A stretch of 64,000 nucleotides of DNA from Methylobacterium phyllostachyos (GTDB taxonomy: Bacteria; Pseudomonadota; Alphaproteobacteria; Rhizobiales; Beijerinckiaceae). The stretch lies in assembly GCF_900103445.1 (NCBI RefSeq), contig NZ_FNHS01000013.1:124001-188000 (forward strand). Reading direction: 5' to 3'. Under the pieces are notes generated by a model. The model did no database searches and was not told the origin of the DNA. It worked only from the letters and a program-made list of their open reading frames with translations. A program made the translations under genes and the position numbers. Positions 26,672-36,364 of this stretch are shown in pieces; position 1 is the first letter of the stretch; each line of letters starts with the position of its first letter.

Positions 26672-27577
26672 TCACGCAACGCGGCCGCGTTCGGCGAGGA
26701 AGTCGAGGAGCGCGCGGACCCGCGCCGGCACGGGACCGCCCTGGCCGACATGGACCGCGTGGAAAGCTTCCCGGTCCCCGGGATTGAGCGGCTCCAGGAC
26801 CGGGACGAGGCGGCCGGCCGCGATATCCGCCCGCACGGTGAAACGCGTGAGCCGCGCGAGCCCGTTGCCGGTCAGCGCCAACTGGCGCAGCGCCTCGCCG
26901 TCGCTCGCCTGTACGCGCCCGTTGACGGGTACGAGAACCGTGGCGTCGCCCTGCCGCATCGGCCAGCCCTCGACCGTACGGACGTAGCCCAGACCAATCC
27001 GGTTGTGGCCGTCGAGATCCGCCACCGTCTCCGGTCGGCCGAAGCGCTCGAGATAGGCCAGCGCGCCGACGATCACCATCCCGGTCTCGCCGAGCTTGCG
27101 CGCAACGAGCTGGGATTGCTTCAACCCCCCGGCGCGCACCGCCACGTCGGTCCGCTCCGCCAGGAGATCGACGACCCGGTCGGTCTGCACGAGATCGAGG
27201 GTGACGCCCGGATAGCGGTCCTGGAAGTCCGGTAGGATCGGCGCCAGCACGTGCGTCGCGTAGGACGCGCTGGTCGTGAGCCGGATCCGGCCGACCGGCT
27301 GCTCCCCGGCCCGCGCCCCCCCTTCCGCCTCCTCGATATCGGCCAGGATCCGGGTCGCCCGTTCGTAGAAGGTGCAGCCCTCCGGCGTGAGCTGGAAGGC
27401 CCGCGTCGAGCGGTTGACCAGCCGGGCTCCGAGCCGCGCCTCCAGTCGGGCGACGAGCTTGCTCACCGCGGAGGGCGTCATGCGCCTGGCCCGCGCGGCC
27501 GCCGAGAACCCGCCCTGTTCGACCACGCAGACGAACACGTCCATCTCGCCGGCGCGGTTGATCTCAGAGCGGGGCAT
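26672..27577 (-). CDS. LysR-family transcriptional regulator
   Basis: 301 residues, the standard LTTR length. The N-terminal winged helix is MDVFVCVVEQGGFSAAARAR then MTPSAVSKLVARLEARLGAR. The C-terminal periplasmic-binding-like effector domain begins near 90 (GRIRLTTSASYATHVLAPIL). It is divergent from the aldo/keto reductase gene at 27719 across 141 bases; LysR proteins commonly control the divergent neighbour, so regulation of that gene is likely. The effector is unknown. The start MPRSEINRAGEMDVF is the first ATG before the HTH. Confidence 0.92.
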   Translation of the reverse strand: MPRSEINRAGEMDVFVCVVEQGGFSAAARARRMTPSAVSKLVARLEARLGARLVNRSTRAFQLTPEGCTFYERATRILADIEEAEGGARAGEQPVGRIRLTTSASYATHVLAPILPDFQDRYPGVTLDLVQTDRVVDLLAERTDVAVRAGGLKQSQLVARKLGETGMVIVGALAYLERFGRPETVADLDGHNRIGLGYVRTVEGWPMRQGDATVLVPVNGRVQASDGEALRQLALTGNGLARLTRFTVRADIAAGRLVPVLEPLNPGDREAFHAVHVGQGGPVPARVRALLDFLAERGRVA

Positions 27578-27718
27578 CGGTCCTTCGCGTCACAGATGCT
27601 GTGCTAGCCGGCTGTCTATGGCACCGCCATGGCCCGGTCTATCGCTCAGCGCGGACCGGCTGCCCCTTTGGCTCGGTACGCCCGGTCCCCCTGCCCGTCG
27701 CGCTGAAAGGACTGCACC

Positions 27719-28756
27719 ATGGAATATCGTTCTCTCGGCCGCTCCGGCCTGAAAGTTCCGGTTCTCAGCTTCGGCGCCGGCACCTTCGGGGGGACGGGGC
27801 CGCTGTTCGGCGCCTGGGGCAACACCGGCGCCGAAGAGGCGCGACGGCTGGTCGATATCTGCATCGAGGCCGGCGTCACCCTGTTCGACACGGCGGATGT
27901 GTATTCCCAGGGGGCCTCCGAGGCGGTGCTCGGCGCGGCGCTGAAAGGTCGGCGCGGCCAGGTGCTGATCTCGACGAAGACCGGTCTGCCCATGGGCGAC
28001 GGTCCCAACGAGGCCGGCACGTCGCGCCCTCGTCTGATCCGGGCGGTCGAGGACGCCCTGCGGCGCCTCGGCACCGAGCATATCGACCTCCTCCAGCTGC
28101 ACGCCTTCGATGCGGCGACGCCCGTCGAGGAGGTGCTGTCCACCCTCGACGCGCTCGTGCGCGCCGGCAAGGTCCGCTACGTCGGCGTCTCGAACTTCGC
28201 CGGCTGGCAGATCATGAAGGCGCTGGCGCTCGCCGACCGGCATGGCTGGCCGCGCTACGTGGCGCATCAGGTCTACTACTCGCTGGTCGGGCGGGACTAC
28301 GAGTGGGATCTGATGCCGCTCGCCGCCGATCAGGGGGTGGGCGCCCTGGTCTGGAGCCCGCTCGGCTGGGGGCGCCTGACCGGGCGGATCCGGCGGGGAA
28401 CCCCGCTCCCCGAAGGCAGCCGCCTCCACGAGACCGCGTCTTACGGGCCGCCCGTCGGAGAGGAACAGCTCTACCGGGTCGTCGATGCGCTGGAGGCGGT
28501 CGCCACCGAGACCGGCCGGAGCGTGCCGCAGGTGGCGCTTAACTGGCTGATCCAGCGGCCCACCGTCTCCTCCGTGATCATCGGGGCCCGGGACGCGAAC
28601 CAGCTCCGGGATAACCTCGGCGCGGTCGGATGGACGCTCACGGCCGATCAGATCGCCGCCCTCGATGCCGCCAGCGACACCGCGGCGCCCTATCCGCATT
28701 TCCCGTATCGTCGGCAGGAGGGCTTCGCGCGCTTGAACCCGCCGATGGTTGGGTAG
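27719..28756 (+). CDS. Aldo/keto reductase
   Basis: 345 residues forming a TIM-barrel aldo/keto reductase. The catalytic tetrad is visible: Asp in FDTADVYSQGASE with the Tyr in the same block, Lys in LISTKTGLPMG, and His in LLQLHAFDAATP. NADPH-binding features appear near the C-terminus (VIIGARDANQLRDNLGAVGW). The layout fits the YajO/MocA-like or AKR11-type reductases. Substrates in this group are aldehydes or sugars; none can be assigned. The divergent LysR gene is the probable regulator. The ATG at 27719 is preceded by GAAAGGACTGCACC, giving an AAAGGA ribosome binding site. Confidence 0.92.
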   Translation: MEYRSLGRSGLKVPVLSFGAGTFGGTGPLFGAWGNTGAEEARRLVDICIEAGVTLFDTADVYSQGASEAVLGAALKGRRGQVLISTKTGLPMGDGPNEAGTSRPRLIRAVEDALRRLGTEHIDLLQLHAFDAATPVEEVLSTLDALVRAGKVRYVGVSNFAGWQIMKALALADRHGWPRYVAHQVYYSLVGRDYEWDLMPLAADQGVGALVWSPLGWGRLTGRIRRGTPLPEGSRLHETASYGPPVGEEQLYRVVDALEAVATETGRSVPQVALNWLIQRPTVSSVIIGARDANQLRDNLGAVGWTLTADQIAALDAASDTAAPYPHFPYRRQEGFARLNPPMVG

Positions 28757-28810
28757 GAGGCTTTCACACGAGGCGGCTCAAGAGGCCGTTCGCCTCCCTC
28801 GGTCGGTCCG

Positions 28811-29944
28811 TCAGCCCATGGGCGCCGTCTCCCGGGCAAGCCAATCGACCACCGCCTTCAACGCCGCGCCCTGATCGGCGCCGCCGTCGAGGGCGGCGGT
28901 GTAGGCGTCGAGCTGGCCCGCCGCGCTCGAACCATTTCGCGCGATCACCGCGGCATGCGCCACCTGCGCGGTGCAGCCGAGCGCGGCCGCGTCCTCGGCG
29001 ATGAGGTCGAGCAGCGCGTCCAGGGCGTCGGCTATGGGAACGGCGCGTCCGGCCGTCTCGTCGATCAGCGACGCGCCCGTGCCGTCGCGCTCGGCCCGCC
29101 ACAGGTTCTCCATCACGAACCCCCGCGAGGCGCCGGTCAGGCCGGCATGGATGTCCGGGCGCCGGTCGAGCAGACGGACGAGGCAGCGGTAGAGCTGGGC
29201 GATGGTCAGGCTGTCATCGAGCCGCGTGCAGCTGTCGGCGACGCGCAGCTCCAGGGTCGGGTATCGAATCGACGGACGGATGTGCCACCAGAAATACGTC
29301 GGATCGGGTACAGCTCCCGCTGCCGTCATGACCCGGACATAGCGGGCATAGTCGGCATCGTCGTCGAACAGTTCGGGGAGGCCAGTGCGGGGCAACTCGG
29401 CATAGGCCCGCAGCCGGTAGCCGTGGAGGCCGGTGCGACGGCGATCGTAGAACGGCGAGGAGGTCGAGAGGGCCAGCAGCAGCGGCAGGAACGGGTAGAT
29501 CCGGCGCATGATGTCGATGCGCCCTTCTGGGCGCGGCACCTCGACATGGACGTGCATGCCGGCAACCACGGAGCGACGCCCGGTGATCTGAAGGTCGTCC
29601 ATCATCCCGCGGTAGCGCGGTTTGTCCGTCTCCTTCTGGACAGACCAGACGGCGGTAGGGTGCGTACCGGCGGCGAACAGCTTGAGCCCGTGCGCGCGGG
29701 CGGTCGTCTGGAGCTTGGCGCGTAGGTCGCCGAGCGCCGCCCGAGCCTCATCGACGCTCGCCGTCGGCTTCGAACAGATCTCCACCTCGTTCTCGAGGAG
29801 TTCCCGCTCGACCGAGCCCAGGCGTTTCGCTGCGTCGTGAAATCCCTGGATCGAACTGCGCGGCGCGCCCCGCGAACGGGCGCTGGCCAGGAAGAACTCC
29901 TCTTCGATCCCGAACTTGAAGTCGTGGCCCGACCGCTGCGCCAT
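28811..29944 (-). CDS. ybdK: YbdK-type carboxylate-amine ligase (glutamate-cysteine ligase 2 family)
   Basis: 377 residues from the ATG at 29944. Matches YbdK/GCS2: DFKFGIEEEFFLASARSRG, ELLENEVEICSKPTASVDEA, VAGMHVHVEVPRPEGRIDIM, STSSPFYDRRRTGLHGYRLR, WWHIRPSIRYPTLELRVADS and MENLWRAERDG. Members ligate amino acids to glutamate-type carboxylates with ATP; E. coli YbdK has weak gamma-glutamyl-cysteine activity. The true substrate here is unknown. An upstream in-frame start at 30046 is rejected because the added residues lack family similarity. The 165-base gap to the thioesterase gene holds nothing recognisable. Confidence 0.93.
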   Translation of the reverse strand: MAQRSGHDFKFGIEEEFFLASARSRGAPRSSIQGFHDAAKRLGSVERELLENEVEICSKPTASVDEARAALGDLRAKLQTTARAHGLKLFAAGTHPTAVWSVQKETDKPRYRGMMDDLQITGRRSVVAGMHVHVEVPRPEGRIDIMRRIYPFLPLLLALSTSSPFYDRRRTGLHGYRLRAYAELPRTGLPELFDDDADYARYVRVMTAAGAVPDPTYFWWHIRPSIRYPTLELRVADSCTRLDDSLTIAQLYRCLVRLLDRRPDIHAGLTGASRGFVMENLWRAERDGTGASLIDETAGRAVPIADALDALLDLIAEDAAALGCTAQVAHAAVIARNGSSAAGQLDAYTAALDGGADQGAALKAVVDWLARETAPMG

Positions 29945-30109
29945 CGTGTGGTTCCGATCCCTGGACGTGCGACCGCCGGCCACGCGCCTCAGACCGGCAC
30001 CGCTGCGAAAGCCACAAGGGCCGACACCATGCGCGATCCGGGCCAACTTGCGTGAGGGGCGATCCTCGGACGTCGCCGGGGGCTGCCGCAGCCAACTCCG
30101 CGACCCGGA

Positions 30110-30547
30110 TCAGCCCGCGGCCGCCTCCACCGGCACCGGCCGCGGGCGGCGGTCGTCGCCGATCGCCACGAAGGTGAAGGTCGCCTCGGTCACCTTCATG
30201 GTCGCCTCGCTGGCTCGCTCCCGCCGCCAGACCTCGACCTGGATGCGCAGGGACGAGCGTCCGACCTTCACCAGCCACGCGTAGAGGCTGACCTCGTCGC
30301 CCACGAAGACCGGGTGGTGGAAGGTGATCGCGTCGACCGCGATGGTGGCGCAGCGCCCCCGCGCCCGTCGGGCCGCGACGTTGCCGGCAGCCAGATCCAT
30401 CTGCGCCATCAGCCAGCCGCCGAAGATGTCGCCGGCCGGGTTGGTGTCGGCCGGCATCGCGATGGTGCGGATCACCGGCGGACCGCGATCGGTCGGTTGG
30501 GCGCCCGCCCGCTCGATCGCGCCGTCCGCGCTCTGCGCCTCTGTCAT
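30110..30547 (-). CDS. Acyl-CoA thioesterase (YciA-type hotdog)
   Basis: 145 residues from the ATG at 30547. The hotdog fold and catalytic region are clear: TIAMPADTNPAGDIFGGWLM with the conserved Asn/Asp, AVDAITFHHPVFVGDEVSLY and VEVWRRERASEATMKVTEAT. This is the YciA/BFIT group, hexameric cytosolic enzymes that hydrolyse a broad range of acyl-CoAs. The GDIFGGW motif favours YciA. The longer open frame that runs upstream to 30886 belongs to antisense of the PQQ gene and is not part of it. It ends in an Ala/Pro-rich tail (VPVEAAAG). Confidence 0.92.
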   Translation of the reverse strand: MTEAQSADGAIERAGAQPTDRGPPVIRTIAMPADTNPAGDIFGGWLMAQMDLAAGNVAARRARGRCATIAVDAITFHHPVFVGDEVSLYAWLVKVGRSSLRIQVEVWRRERASEATMKVTEATFTFVAIGDDRRPRPVPVEAAAG

Positions 30548-30603
30548 CGTCCGGATGAGCCCCCGCCACCGGCTGGAACCCTTCCAAGCAAGCTCGGCCG
30601 CGG

Positions 30604-32361
30604 TCAATCGGGCAGCGCGAAGACCAGCAATGCGTCGCCGGTCCCGAAGCCCGACGCCTTGGTGTAGGAGCTGCCGCCCGCCGCCACCGCCACGTACTGC
30701 TTGCCGTCGAGCGCGTAGGTCATGGCCGGCCCGCTGATCCCCGCGCCGCACTGGAAGCGCCAGAGCACTGTTCCGTCGCGTGTATCGTGGGCGTCGAGAT
30801 GGCCGTCCTCTTCGCCGGAGAAGACGAGGCCGCCCGCAGTCGCCAGCGTGCCGCCCGACAGCCGGCTCGCCGCGCGGACCGACCACGCGATCGTGCCGCC
30901 GTTCTTCAGATCGACGGCGGTGAGCGTGCTGAAGGACGGTTCGCCCTTGGCCTCGCTGGTCTCGGTGTAGCGGATCTCCGGCCGACCGGCTGCGGCCGGC
31001 ACGGTCTTCACCGTGTAGGTCGTCGCCCCGTGGCGAACCTGCACGTAGGCGAGCCGCCCGTCATAGGCGGTGGGCGGCCACGACACTGCGCCGAGAGGGC
31101 CGGGGGCCACCACCGTCCCCTGCGGGGTCGGTGGGGAAAAAAGATTTTTCTGGTCGAGGAGGGGCGCCGAGCGCTCCAGCAGCTTTCCGGTGGCGCGGTC
31201 GTGGACGTAGATCCAGCCGGTCTTGCTGGCCGAGGCCACCGCCTTGGTGCCGTTCGGGCCATCGAGCAGGAAGGGCGGCGCGGCGACGTCGTAGCCCCAC
31301 TCGTCGTGCGGCACCTGCTGGTAATACCAGCGCAGCTGGCCGGTCTTCACGTCCAGCGCCACGAGGCACATCGTGTAGAGGTTGTCGCCCGGCCGCGAGA
31401 GGCCGAAATTCTGCGGCGCCGGGTTGCCCGTGCCGAGGAAGATCAGGCCGAGATCCGCGTCGTAGGCCGGTGTCATCCAGAGCGAGCCGCCGCCGACCCG
31501 CCACGCGTCGCGGTTGGCGGGAGCCGCCGCCTTCTCGGCCGCGATGTCCCGATGGAGCGGCGTCCCGTCGGCGGTTTTCTCGACAAAGCCGCCCTCCCAG
31601 CCCTCCGACGGGGTGACATACCAGCGCCAGCGCTCGTCGCCGGTCTTCACATCATAGGCGGCGAGCCAGCCGCGCCGTCCGTAGCCGCCCTCGATCCCGA
31701 CCACGGCGCCGCCATCGAGGCCGCCCTGAGCGTCCGCGATATGCAGGCCGTAGCCCGCGCCGGTGACGCCGACGATCACCAGCCCGTCGGCGACCAGCGG
31801 CGGCATCTTGAAGCCGAGCCGGCTTGACCCCTGCACCGGCTTGCCGCCGAGGGTCGCGGCGAGGCCCGAAGCAGTCTCGGTCTCGCCCTCCTCCGGGCGG
31901 ACCGCCTCCTTGTCCCAGACCATCTTGCCGGTCTTGGCGTCGAGGGCGATCAGCCGCCCGTCCATTGTCGCCTCGAAGACGAGACCGCCGGAGACCGCGA
32001 GCCCGCGGTTCGAGGGTGGCCCGAAGATCTTTTCGGTGCGCGGCGTGTGCGTGTAGGTCCAGAGCGGTTTGCCGGTCCTGGCGTCGAGGGCCGCGACGTT
32101 GTTCTGCGTGGTGGAGAGGTAGAGCGTCCCGTCCACCATGAGGGGCTGGGCCTGGAAATAGCCGGTGATCCCAGTCTGAAAGATCCAGGCCGGCCGCAGC
32201 CGGGCGACGTTGCCGCGGTCGATCTGGGTCAGCTCGGAAAAATTGCGGTTGCTGGGGTCGTGGCCGAAGGCGGGCCAGGGCGTCTCGGCGGCGGATGCCA
32301 TGCCGCATGACGCGATCTGCACGAGGCAGGCCAGTGCGGCAGTTTTCGGGGATCGCGGCAA
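30604..32361 (-). CDS. PQQ-dependent dehydrogenase family protein with altered active site
   Basis: 585 residues with a signal peptide (ACLVQIASCGMASA), so periplasmic. Eight-blade beta-propeller repeats show tryptophan-docking motifs (LDARTGKPLWTYTH, LDAKTGKMVWDKE, YDVKTGDERWRWY, LDVKTGQLRWYYQ). GTGNP (N313) and RPGDN are kept. In the block PHDEWGYDVAAPP the residue at the usual catalytic Asp is Gly356, while Asp358 sits where lanthanide-type enzymes have their extra Asp. The usual metal-binding Glu also aligns with Gly226, with E224 nearby, and no vicinal Cys-Cys pair is seen. It resembles the methanol/glucose dehydrogenase superfamily but may have different or reduced activity. Confidence 0.88.
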   Translation of the reverse strand: MPRSPKTAALACLVQIASCGMASAAETPWPAFGHDPSNRNFSELTQIDRGNVARLRPAWIFQTGITGYFQAQPLMVDGTLYLSTTQNNVAALDARTGKPLWTYTHTPRTEKIFGPPSNRGLAVSGGLVFEATMDGRLIALDAKTGKMVWDKEAVRPEEGETETASGLAATLGGKPVQGSSRLGFKMPPLVADGLVIVGVTGAGYGLHIADAQGGLDGGAVVGIEGGYGRRGWLAAYDVKTGDERWRWYVTPSEGWEGGFVEKTADGTPLHRDIAAEKAAAPANRDAWRVGGGSLWMTPAYDADLGLIFLGTGNPAPQNFGLSRPGDNLYTMCLVALDVKTGQLRWYYQQVPHDEWGYDVAAPPFLLDGPNGTKAVASASKTGWIYVHDRATGKLLERSAPLLDQKNLFSPPTPQGTVVAPGPLGAVSWPPTAYDGRLAYVQVRHGATTYTVKTVPAAAGRPEIRYTETSEAKGEPSFSTLTAVDLKNGGTIAWSVRAASRLSGGTLATAGGLVFSGEEDGHLDAHDTRDGTVLWRFQCGAGISGPAMTYALDGKQYVAVAAGGSSYTKASGFGTGDALLVFALPD

Positions 32362-32435
32362 GCTTCTACTCCCGGGTGGGGCGTCTGTCGCGCCCGTGCG
32401 TGTCGGCTTAACGCTGCGACGCTCGGCGAAGTGCG

Positions 32436-32963
32436 TTACCGGCGCCCTGCCCCGTCGAGCTGCCCTGGCGTCGCCTGTGCGCCCATCGCCCGGGCCATGT
32501 CGGCGGCGCTCTGGCCTGAGGCGTCGCGCCGGTTCGGGTCGGCGCCGTGCTGGAGCAGCAGATCCACCATCTCGGTCCGGTCGAACATCGCGGCCGTCAT
32601 CAGGGCGGTGCGGCTGCCGTCGCCGGTCCCGTCCACCGCGGCCCCGTGCTGGAGCAGCAGCCGCGCCATCGCGAGATCGTTCTTGAAGGCTGCCCCGGCC
32701 AAAGGCGTCTGACCGCGATCGTTGGCGAGTTCCGGGTCGCCACCGGCTTCCAGGATCACTCGGGCCGCCTCGGCCTGACCGTTATAGGCGGCGAGCATCA
32801 ATAGGCTGTCGCCCTTGTCGTTGCGCAGGTTCGCCGGCAGCCCCTGCCCGAACAGGTCGGCCAACTCCTCCGCGTGGCCCATGCGGGCATATTGGAAGAC
32901 CCGGGCCGCGAAGGCCAGGGTGTCGTCGTCGAGGGTGGGGCGTGGGTTCGCGTCTGAAGCCAT
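32436..32963 (-). CDS. Ankyrin-repeat protein
   Basis: 175 residues with three or four ankyrin repeats between about 25 and 150: NDKGDSLLMLAAYNGQAEAA, NDRGQTPLAGAAFKNDLAMA, GDGSRTALMTAAMFDRTEMV and RDASGQSAADMARAMG. It lacks a signal peptide and membrane segments, so it is probably cytosolic and binds a protein partner. The partner is unknown. It lies 74 bases upstream of the PQQ dehydrogenase start on the same strand, so the two could share a transcript. Diverges from the small gene at 33102. Confidence 0.9.
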   Translation of the reverse strand: MASDANPRPTLDDDTLAFAARVFQYARMGHAEELADLFGQGLPANLRNDKGDSLLMLAAYNGQAEAARVILEAGGDPELANDRGQTPLAGAAFKNDLAMARLLLQHGAAVDGTGDGSRTALMTAAMFDRTEMVDLLLQHGADPNRRDASGQSAADMARAMGAQATPGQLDGAGRR

Positions 32964-33020
32964 CGGGTGCTCGTCTCACAGCCGGATCTGATCCGTGCCG
33001 ATGCGGTACTGCGGTCCAGC

Positions 33021-33032
33021 GTTCCCGGGAAC
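33021..33032. promoter_or_regulatory. 12-base perfect palindrome GTTCCCGGGAAC
   Basis: A perfect dyad in the 138-base gap between the divergent ankyrin gene (start 32963) and the small gene at 33102. Its position would suit an operator for either gene. The binding protein is unknown; the SOS repressor of alphaproteobacteria prefers a direct repeat GTTC-N7-GTTC, so this is not that. Confidence 0.35.
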
Positions 33033-33101
33033 AGTTTTGGTGCGATGCTCGTTCCAGCCCCCTATCGATGCCTAAACATCCGGCATCTCGGGAGTGTAAC
33101 G

Positions 33102-33314
33102 ATGCCCCGACCGTTCGAGCCCTATGCCGACGCGTTGCGCACCGCCCGCGAGATCGTGCGCGAACAGGCGGGGGCCATCGTGGAATCGGCCGTTCAGGCG
33201 AATGCGCAGGCCTACGACGAGGCCTGCAATGGTCTCGTCGTTCGGATCGCGCAGGCGATCGTCGATGCCGGTGAGGCCGCCGCCTTGTATCGCCGGGACC
33301 ACGAGGCCGCGTGA
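33102..33314 (+). CDS. Small helical protein of unknown function
   Basis: 70 residues from the ATG at 33102, with GGGAG about 8 bases upstream. The protein is Ala/Glu/Arg-rich and predicted all-helical (REIVREQAGAIVESAVQANA, QAYDEACNGLVVRIAQAIVD). No signal peptide or membrane helix. I recognise no family. An upstream in-frame ATG at 32967 would add 45 residues, most of them lying across the palindrome, and is less likely. It converges with uvrB, with only 14 bases between them. Confidence 0.55.
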   Translation: MPRPFEPYADALRTAREIVREQAGAIVESAVQANAQAYDEACNGLVVRIAQAIVDAGEAAALYRRDHEAA

Positions 33315-33328
33315 CGCATCGGCGGCGG

Positions 33329-36067
33329 TCACCCCCGCCGCCGTCCCCCGCCGCCCTTGTATTTCGGCTTCTGACCGCCGAGCCCCTGCGTCGAGCGCGG
33401 CTTCGGACGCTCCTGCCAAGCCACCGCGTTGGCCGGCAACTCCCGGTCCGTCCCCGGGCCCATATTGTCGAGGTCGGGCTTGGCGATGCGGCTGCCCCCG
33501 GACCCGCGCGGCGGCTTCCGGCCGAACTTGCCGGCCTCGCGCTCCACGTCGCCCTGCCGGGCCATCGGATCGTCGGAGACCAGCAACTCGGTCGCCTGGA
33601 GCCGCTTGAGCTCGTCGCGCAGGCGTGCCGCCTCCTCGAAGTCGAGATCGGCGGCGGCCGAACGCATCCGCTTCTCCAGATCCGCCAGTACGGCCTTGAG
33701 ATTGTGGCCGACCGTGATCGCGTCCTTGGCCAAGCCTGTATCGACTTGGACGTGGTCGCGCTCGAACACGCTGCTGAGGATGTCGGCGATGCCGCGCTTC
33801 ACGCTCTGGGGCGTGATCCCGTGCTCTTCGTTGTAGGCGAGCTGCTTGGCGCGGCGGCGCTCGGTCTCGGCCATCGCCCGCTCCATCGAGCCGGTGATGT
33901 TGTCCGCGTACAGGATGCAGCGCGCGTCGGCATTACGGGCAGCGCGGCCGATCGTCTGAATCAGCGAGGTCTCCGAGCGCAGAAAACCTTCCTTGTCGGC
34001 GTCGAGGATCGCCACCAGGGCGCATTCCGGGATGTCGAGGCCTTCGCGCAGCAGGTTGATGCCGATCAGCACGTCGAAGGCGCCGAGCCGCAGGTCGCGG
34101 ATGATCTCGATCCGCTCCAGCGTGTCGATGTCGGAGTGCATGTAGCGCACCCGCACGTTGTTCTCGTGCAGGTACTCGGTGAGGTCCTCGGCCATCCGCT
34201 TGGTGAGCGTGGTCACCAGCGTCCGGTAGCCGGCCTGCGCCACTTCGCGGACCTCGCCCAGCAGATCGTCGACCTGGCTGCGGGCCGGGCGGATCTCGAT
34301 CACGGGATCGACCAGTCCGGTCGGGCGGATCACCTGCTCGGCGAAGACGCCGCCGGTCTGCTCCATCTCCCACTTGCCGGGCGTCGCCGAGACGTGGACC
34401 GTCATCGGCCGCATCGCGTCCCATTCCTCGAAGCGCAGCGGCCGGTTGTCGAGGCAGGAGGGCAGGCGGAAGCCGTATTCGGCCAGCGTCGCCTTCCGGC
34501 GGAAGTCGCCCCGGTACATGCCGCCGATCTGCGGCACCGTGACGTGGCTCTCGTCGGTGAAGACCAGGGCGTTGTCGGGCAGGTACTCGAACAGCGTCGG
34601 CGGCGGCTCGCCGGGCTTCCGGCCGGTGAGGTATCGCGAGTAGTTCTCGATGCCGTTGCAGGCGCCGGTCGCCTCGATCATCTCGATGTCGAACGTACAG
34701 CGCTGGTCGATGCGCTGCGCCTCGATGAGGCGGCCCATCTTGGTCAGTTCCTCGATCCGGCCCTTCAGCTCGTGCTTGATGCCCTTGATCGCCTGCTGCA
34801 GCGTCGGGCGTGGCGTGACGTAGTGCGAGTTGGCGTAGACCTTCACGAACTTCAGTTCGGAAATGGTCTTGCCGGTCAGCGGATCGAACTCGACGATGCT
34901 CTCGACCTCGTCGCCGAAGAGGCCGATCCGCCAGCCGCGATCCTCCAAGTGGGCGGGCCATAGCTCGATCGAATCACCGCGAACCCGGAAGGTGCCGCGG
35001 GCGAAGTCGGACTGGATCCGCTTGTACTGGAGCGCCACGAGGTCGGCGATGAGCTGGCGCTGCTCGATCCGCTCGCCGAGCGAGACCGTGAACGACATCG
35101 CCGTGTAGGTCTCGACCGAGCCGATACCGTAGATGCACGACACCGAGGCGACGATGATCACGTCGTCCCGCTCCAGCAGGGCGCGCGTCGCGGCATGGCG
35201 CATCCGGTCGATCTGCTCGTTGATCGACGATTCCTTCTCGATGAACGTGTCGGAGCGGGGGACGTAGGCCTCGGGCTGGTAATAGTCGTAGTAGGAGACG
35301 AAGTACTCGACCGCGTTGTCGGGGAAGAACGCCTTGAACTCCCCGTAGAGCTGCGCGGCCAGCGTCTTGTTGGGCGCCAGGATCAGGGCGGGGCGCTGGG
35401 TCTCCTCGATGATCTTGGCCATCGTGAAGGTCTTGCCGGAGCCGGTGACGCCGAGCAGCACCTGATCGCGCTCATGGGCCTGCACGCCGTTGACCAGTTC
35501 GGCGATGGCCTTCGGCTGATCGCCGGCCGGCGTGAATTCGGATTTCAGCGTGAACCGGACGCCGCCCTCGGATTTCTGCGGCCGCTCCGGGCGGTGAGGC
35601 ACCCAGGTCTGGCCGTCCTTGAACAGCGGGTTGCCCTCGGTGAGCAGCCGCTCGAGGGCCGTAATCGTGGCCGAAGCGCCGCCGTCGCCGCCGGGATCGG
35701 GCAATTCGGCGCCCTCCGGCACCGGGCCGTCCTCCGGCGGGGTCAGGCCGAGCGCCTGGGCGAGGCGCGGGTCGACATCCGCCGCGTCGCCGAGCGCGAA
35801 ACCGGCCTGCGGCGCTTCCGCGAAGCCGTCGCGGGCGATCTCCGCCCGGCGCTCGGCGGCCTGCGTGGTCCCGCCTTTGCCGCCGCGCCCCTTGGGTTTG
35901 CCCGGGCGCGCGGGCGGCTCCGGCGGCGCTTCGATCGGCGCCGGCCGGTTACGGTTGAGCGCCGGGTTCAGCAACGCGGCGAGATAGGTGTCGAGCGGCT
36001 TCAGCTCGGGCTTCGACGCCTTGGCGGATGTGGCCGAGACGGAGCGCGATTTCTTCGGAGCGGGCAT
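33329..36067 (-). CDS. uvrB: Excinuclease ABC subunit UvrB (long form)
   Basis: 912 residues; typical UvrB is about 670. The helicase core starts near residue 170: [20 protein letters not shown], Walker A GVTGSGKT (206-213), beta-hairpin [18 protein letters not shown] in [19 protein letters not shown], and the C-terminal UVR motif ([20 protein letters not shown]). UvrB verifies damage in nucleotide excision repair and loads UvrC. The extra length is an acidic/Pro-rich N-terminal leader of about 165 residues and a basic Gly-rich tail ([13 protein letters not shown]). Long N-terminal leaders occur in UvrB of several alphaproteobacteria. No GTTC-N7-GTTC SOS box is seen upstream. Confidence 0.95.
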   Translation of the reverse strand: MPAPKKSRSVSATSAKASKPELKPLDTYLAALLNPALNRNRPAPIEAPPEPPARPGKPKGRGGKGGTTQAAERRAEIARDGFAEAPQAGFALGDAADVDPRLAQALGLTPPEDGPVPEGAELPDPGGDGGASATITALERLLTEGNPLFKDGQTWVPHRPERPQKSEGGVRFTLKSEFTPAGDQPKAIAELVNGVQAHERDQVLLGVTGSGKTFTMAKIIEETQRPALILAPNKTLAAQLYGEFKAFFPDNAVEYFVSYYDYYQPEAYVPRSDTFIEKESSINEQIDRMRHAATRALLERDDVIIVASVSCIYGIGSVETYTAMSFTVSLGERIEQRQLIADLVALQYKRIQSDFARGTFRVRGDSIELWPAHLEDRGWRIGLFGDEVESIVEFDPLTGKTISELKFVKVYANSHYVTPRPTLQQAIKGIKHELKGRIEELTKMGRLIEAQRIDQRCTFDIEMIEATGACNGIENYSRYLTGRKPGEPPPTLFEYLPDNALVFTDESHVTVPQIGGMYRGDFRRKATLAEYGFRLPSCLDNRPLRFEEWDAMRPMTVHVSATPGKWEMEQTGGVFAEQVIRPTGLVDPVIEIRPARSQVDDLLGEVREVAQAGYRTLVTTLTKRMAEDLTEYLHENNVRVRYMHSDIDTLERIEIIRDLRLGAFDVLIGINLLREGLDIPECALVAILDADKEGFLRSETSLIQTIGRAARNADARCILYADNITGSMERAMAETERRRAKQLAYNEEHGITPQSVKRGIADILSSVFERDHVQVDTGLAKDAITVGHNLKAVLADLEKRMRSAAADLDFEEAARLRDELKRLQATELLVSDDPMARQGDVEREAGKFGRKPPRGSGGSRIAKPDLDNMGPGTDRELPANAVAWQERPKPRSTQGLGGQKPKYKGGGGRRRG

Positions 36068-36323
36068 GAACCCAATATGGGCCCGTCAGGCGCCGCGAGA
36101 AACCCTGCCGGGCCGGGAGTTTTTCTGCGCCGCGTCCTTCGGGGCGTGGCCCGGGGCGGTGGGTCGGGTTCTGTCGCGCCGTCACCGTTCCCGGGGATGA
36201 TCATTGGAATACAACCGTTAGGTAGTCTTCGCGCTAACTCGAGCTGGAAAAGCCAATCTCATGTCTGGGAAACCGGGCGTTGAGGGTGGCGAATTGGCTT
36301 GCGACGAGCTGCGAGGGCCGTTA

Positions 36324-36338
36324 CTTTGCGCCGCAAAG
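36324..36338. promoter_or_regulatory. 15-base palindrome before the membrane protein/regulator operon
   Basis: CTTTGCG (36324-36330), one base, CGCAAAG (36332-36338): a perfect 7-base dyad located 27-41 bases before the start of the gene at 36365. The position is typical of an operator or core promoter overlap. The downstream operon encodes a winged-helix regulator, so autoregulation is a reasonable guess. The gap from uvrB (36068) holds no gene. Confidence 0.45.
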
Positions 36339-36364
36339 CACGATGCAGCCGGGGCGTGAAACGC

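Noticed and set aside
36068-36364. SOS (LexA) box upstream of uvrB
   Set aside because: The alphaproteobacterial consensus GTTC-N7-GTTC was looked for; the nearest pair of GTTC sites is spaced by 15, not 7.
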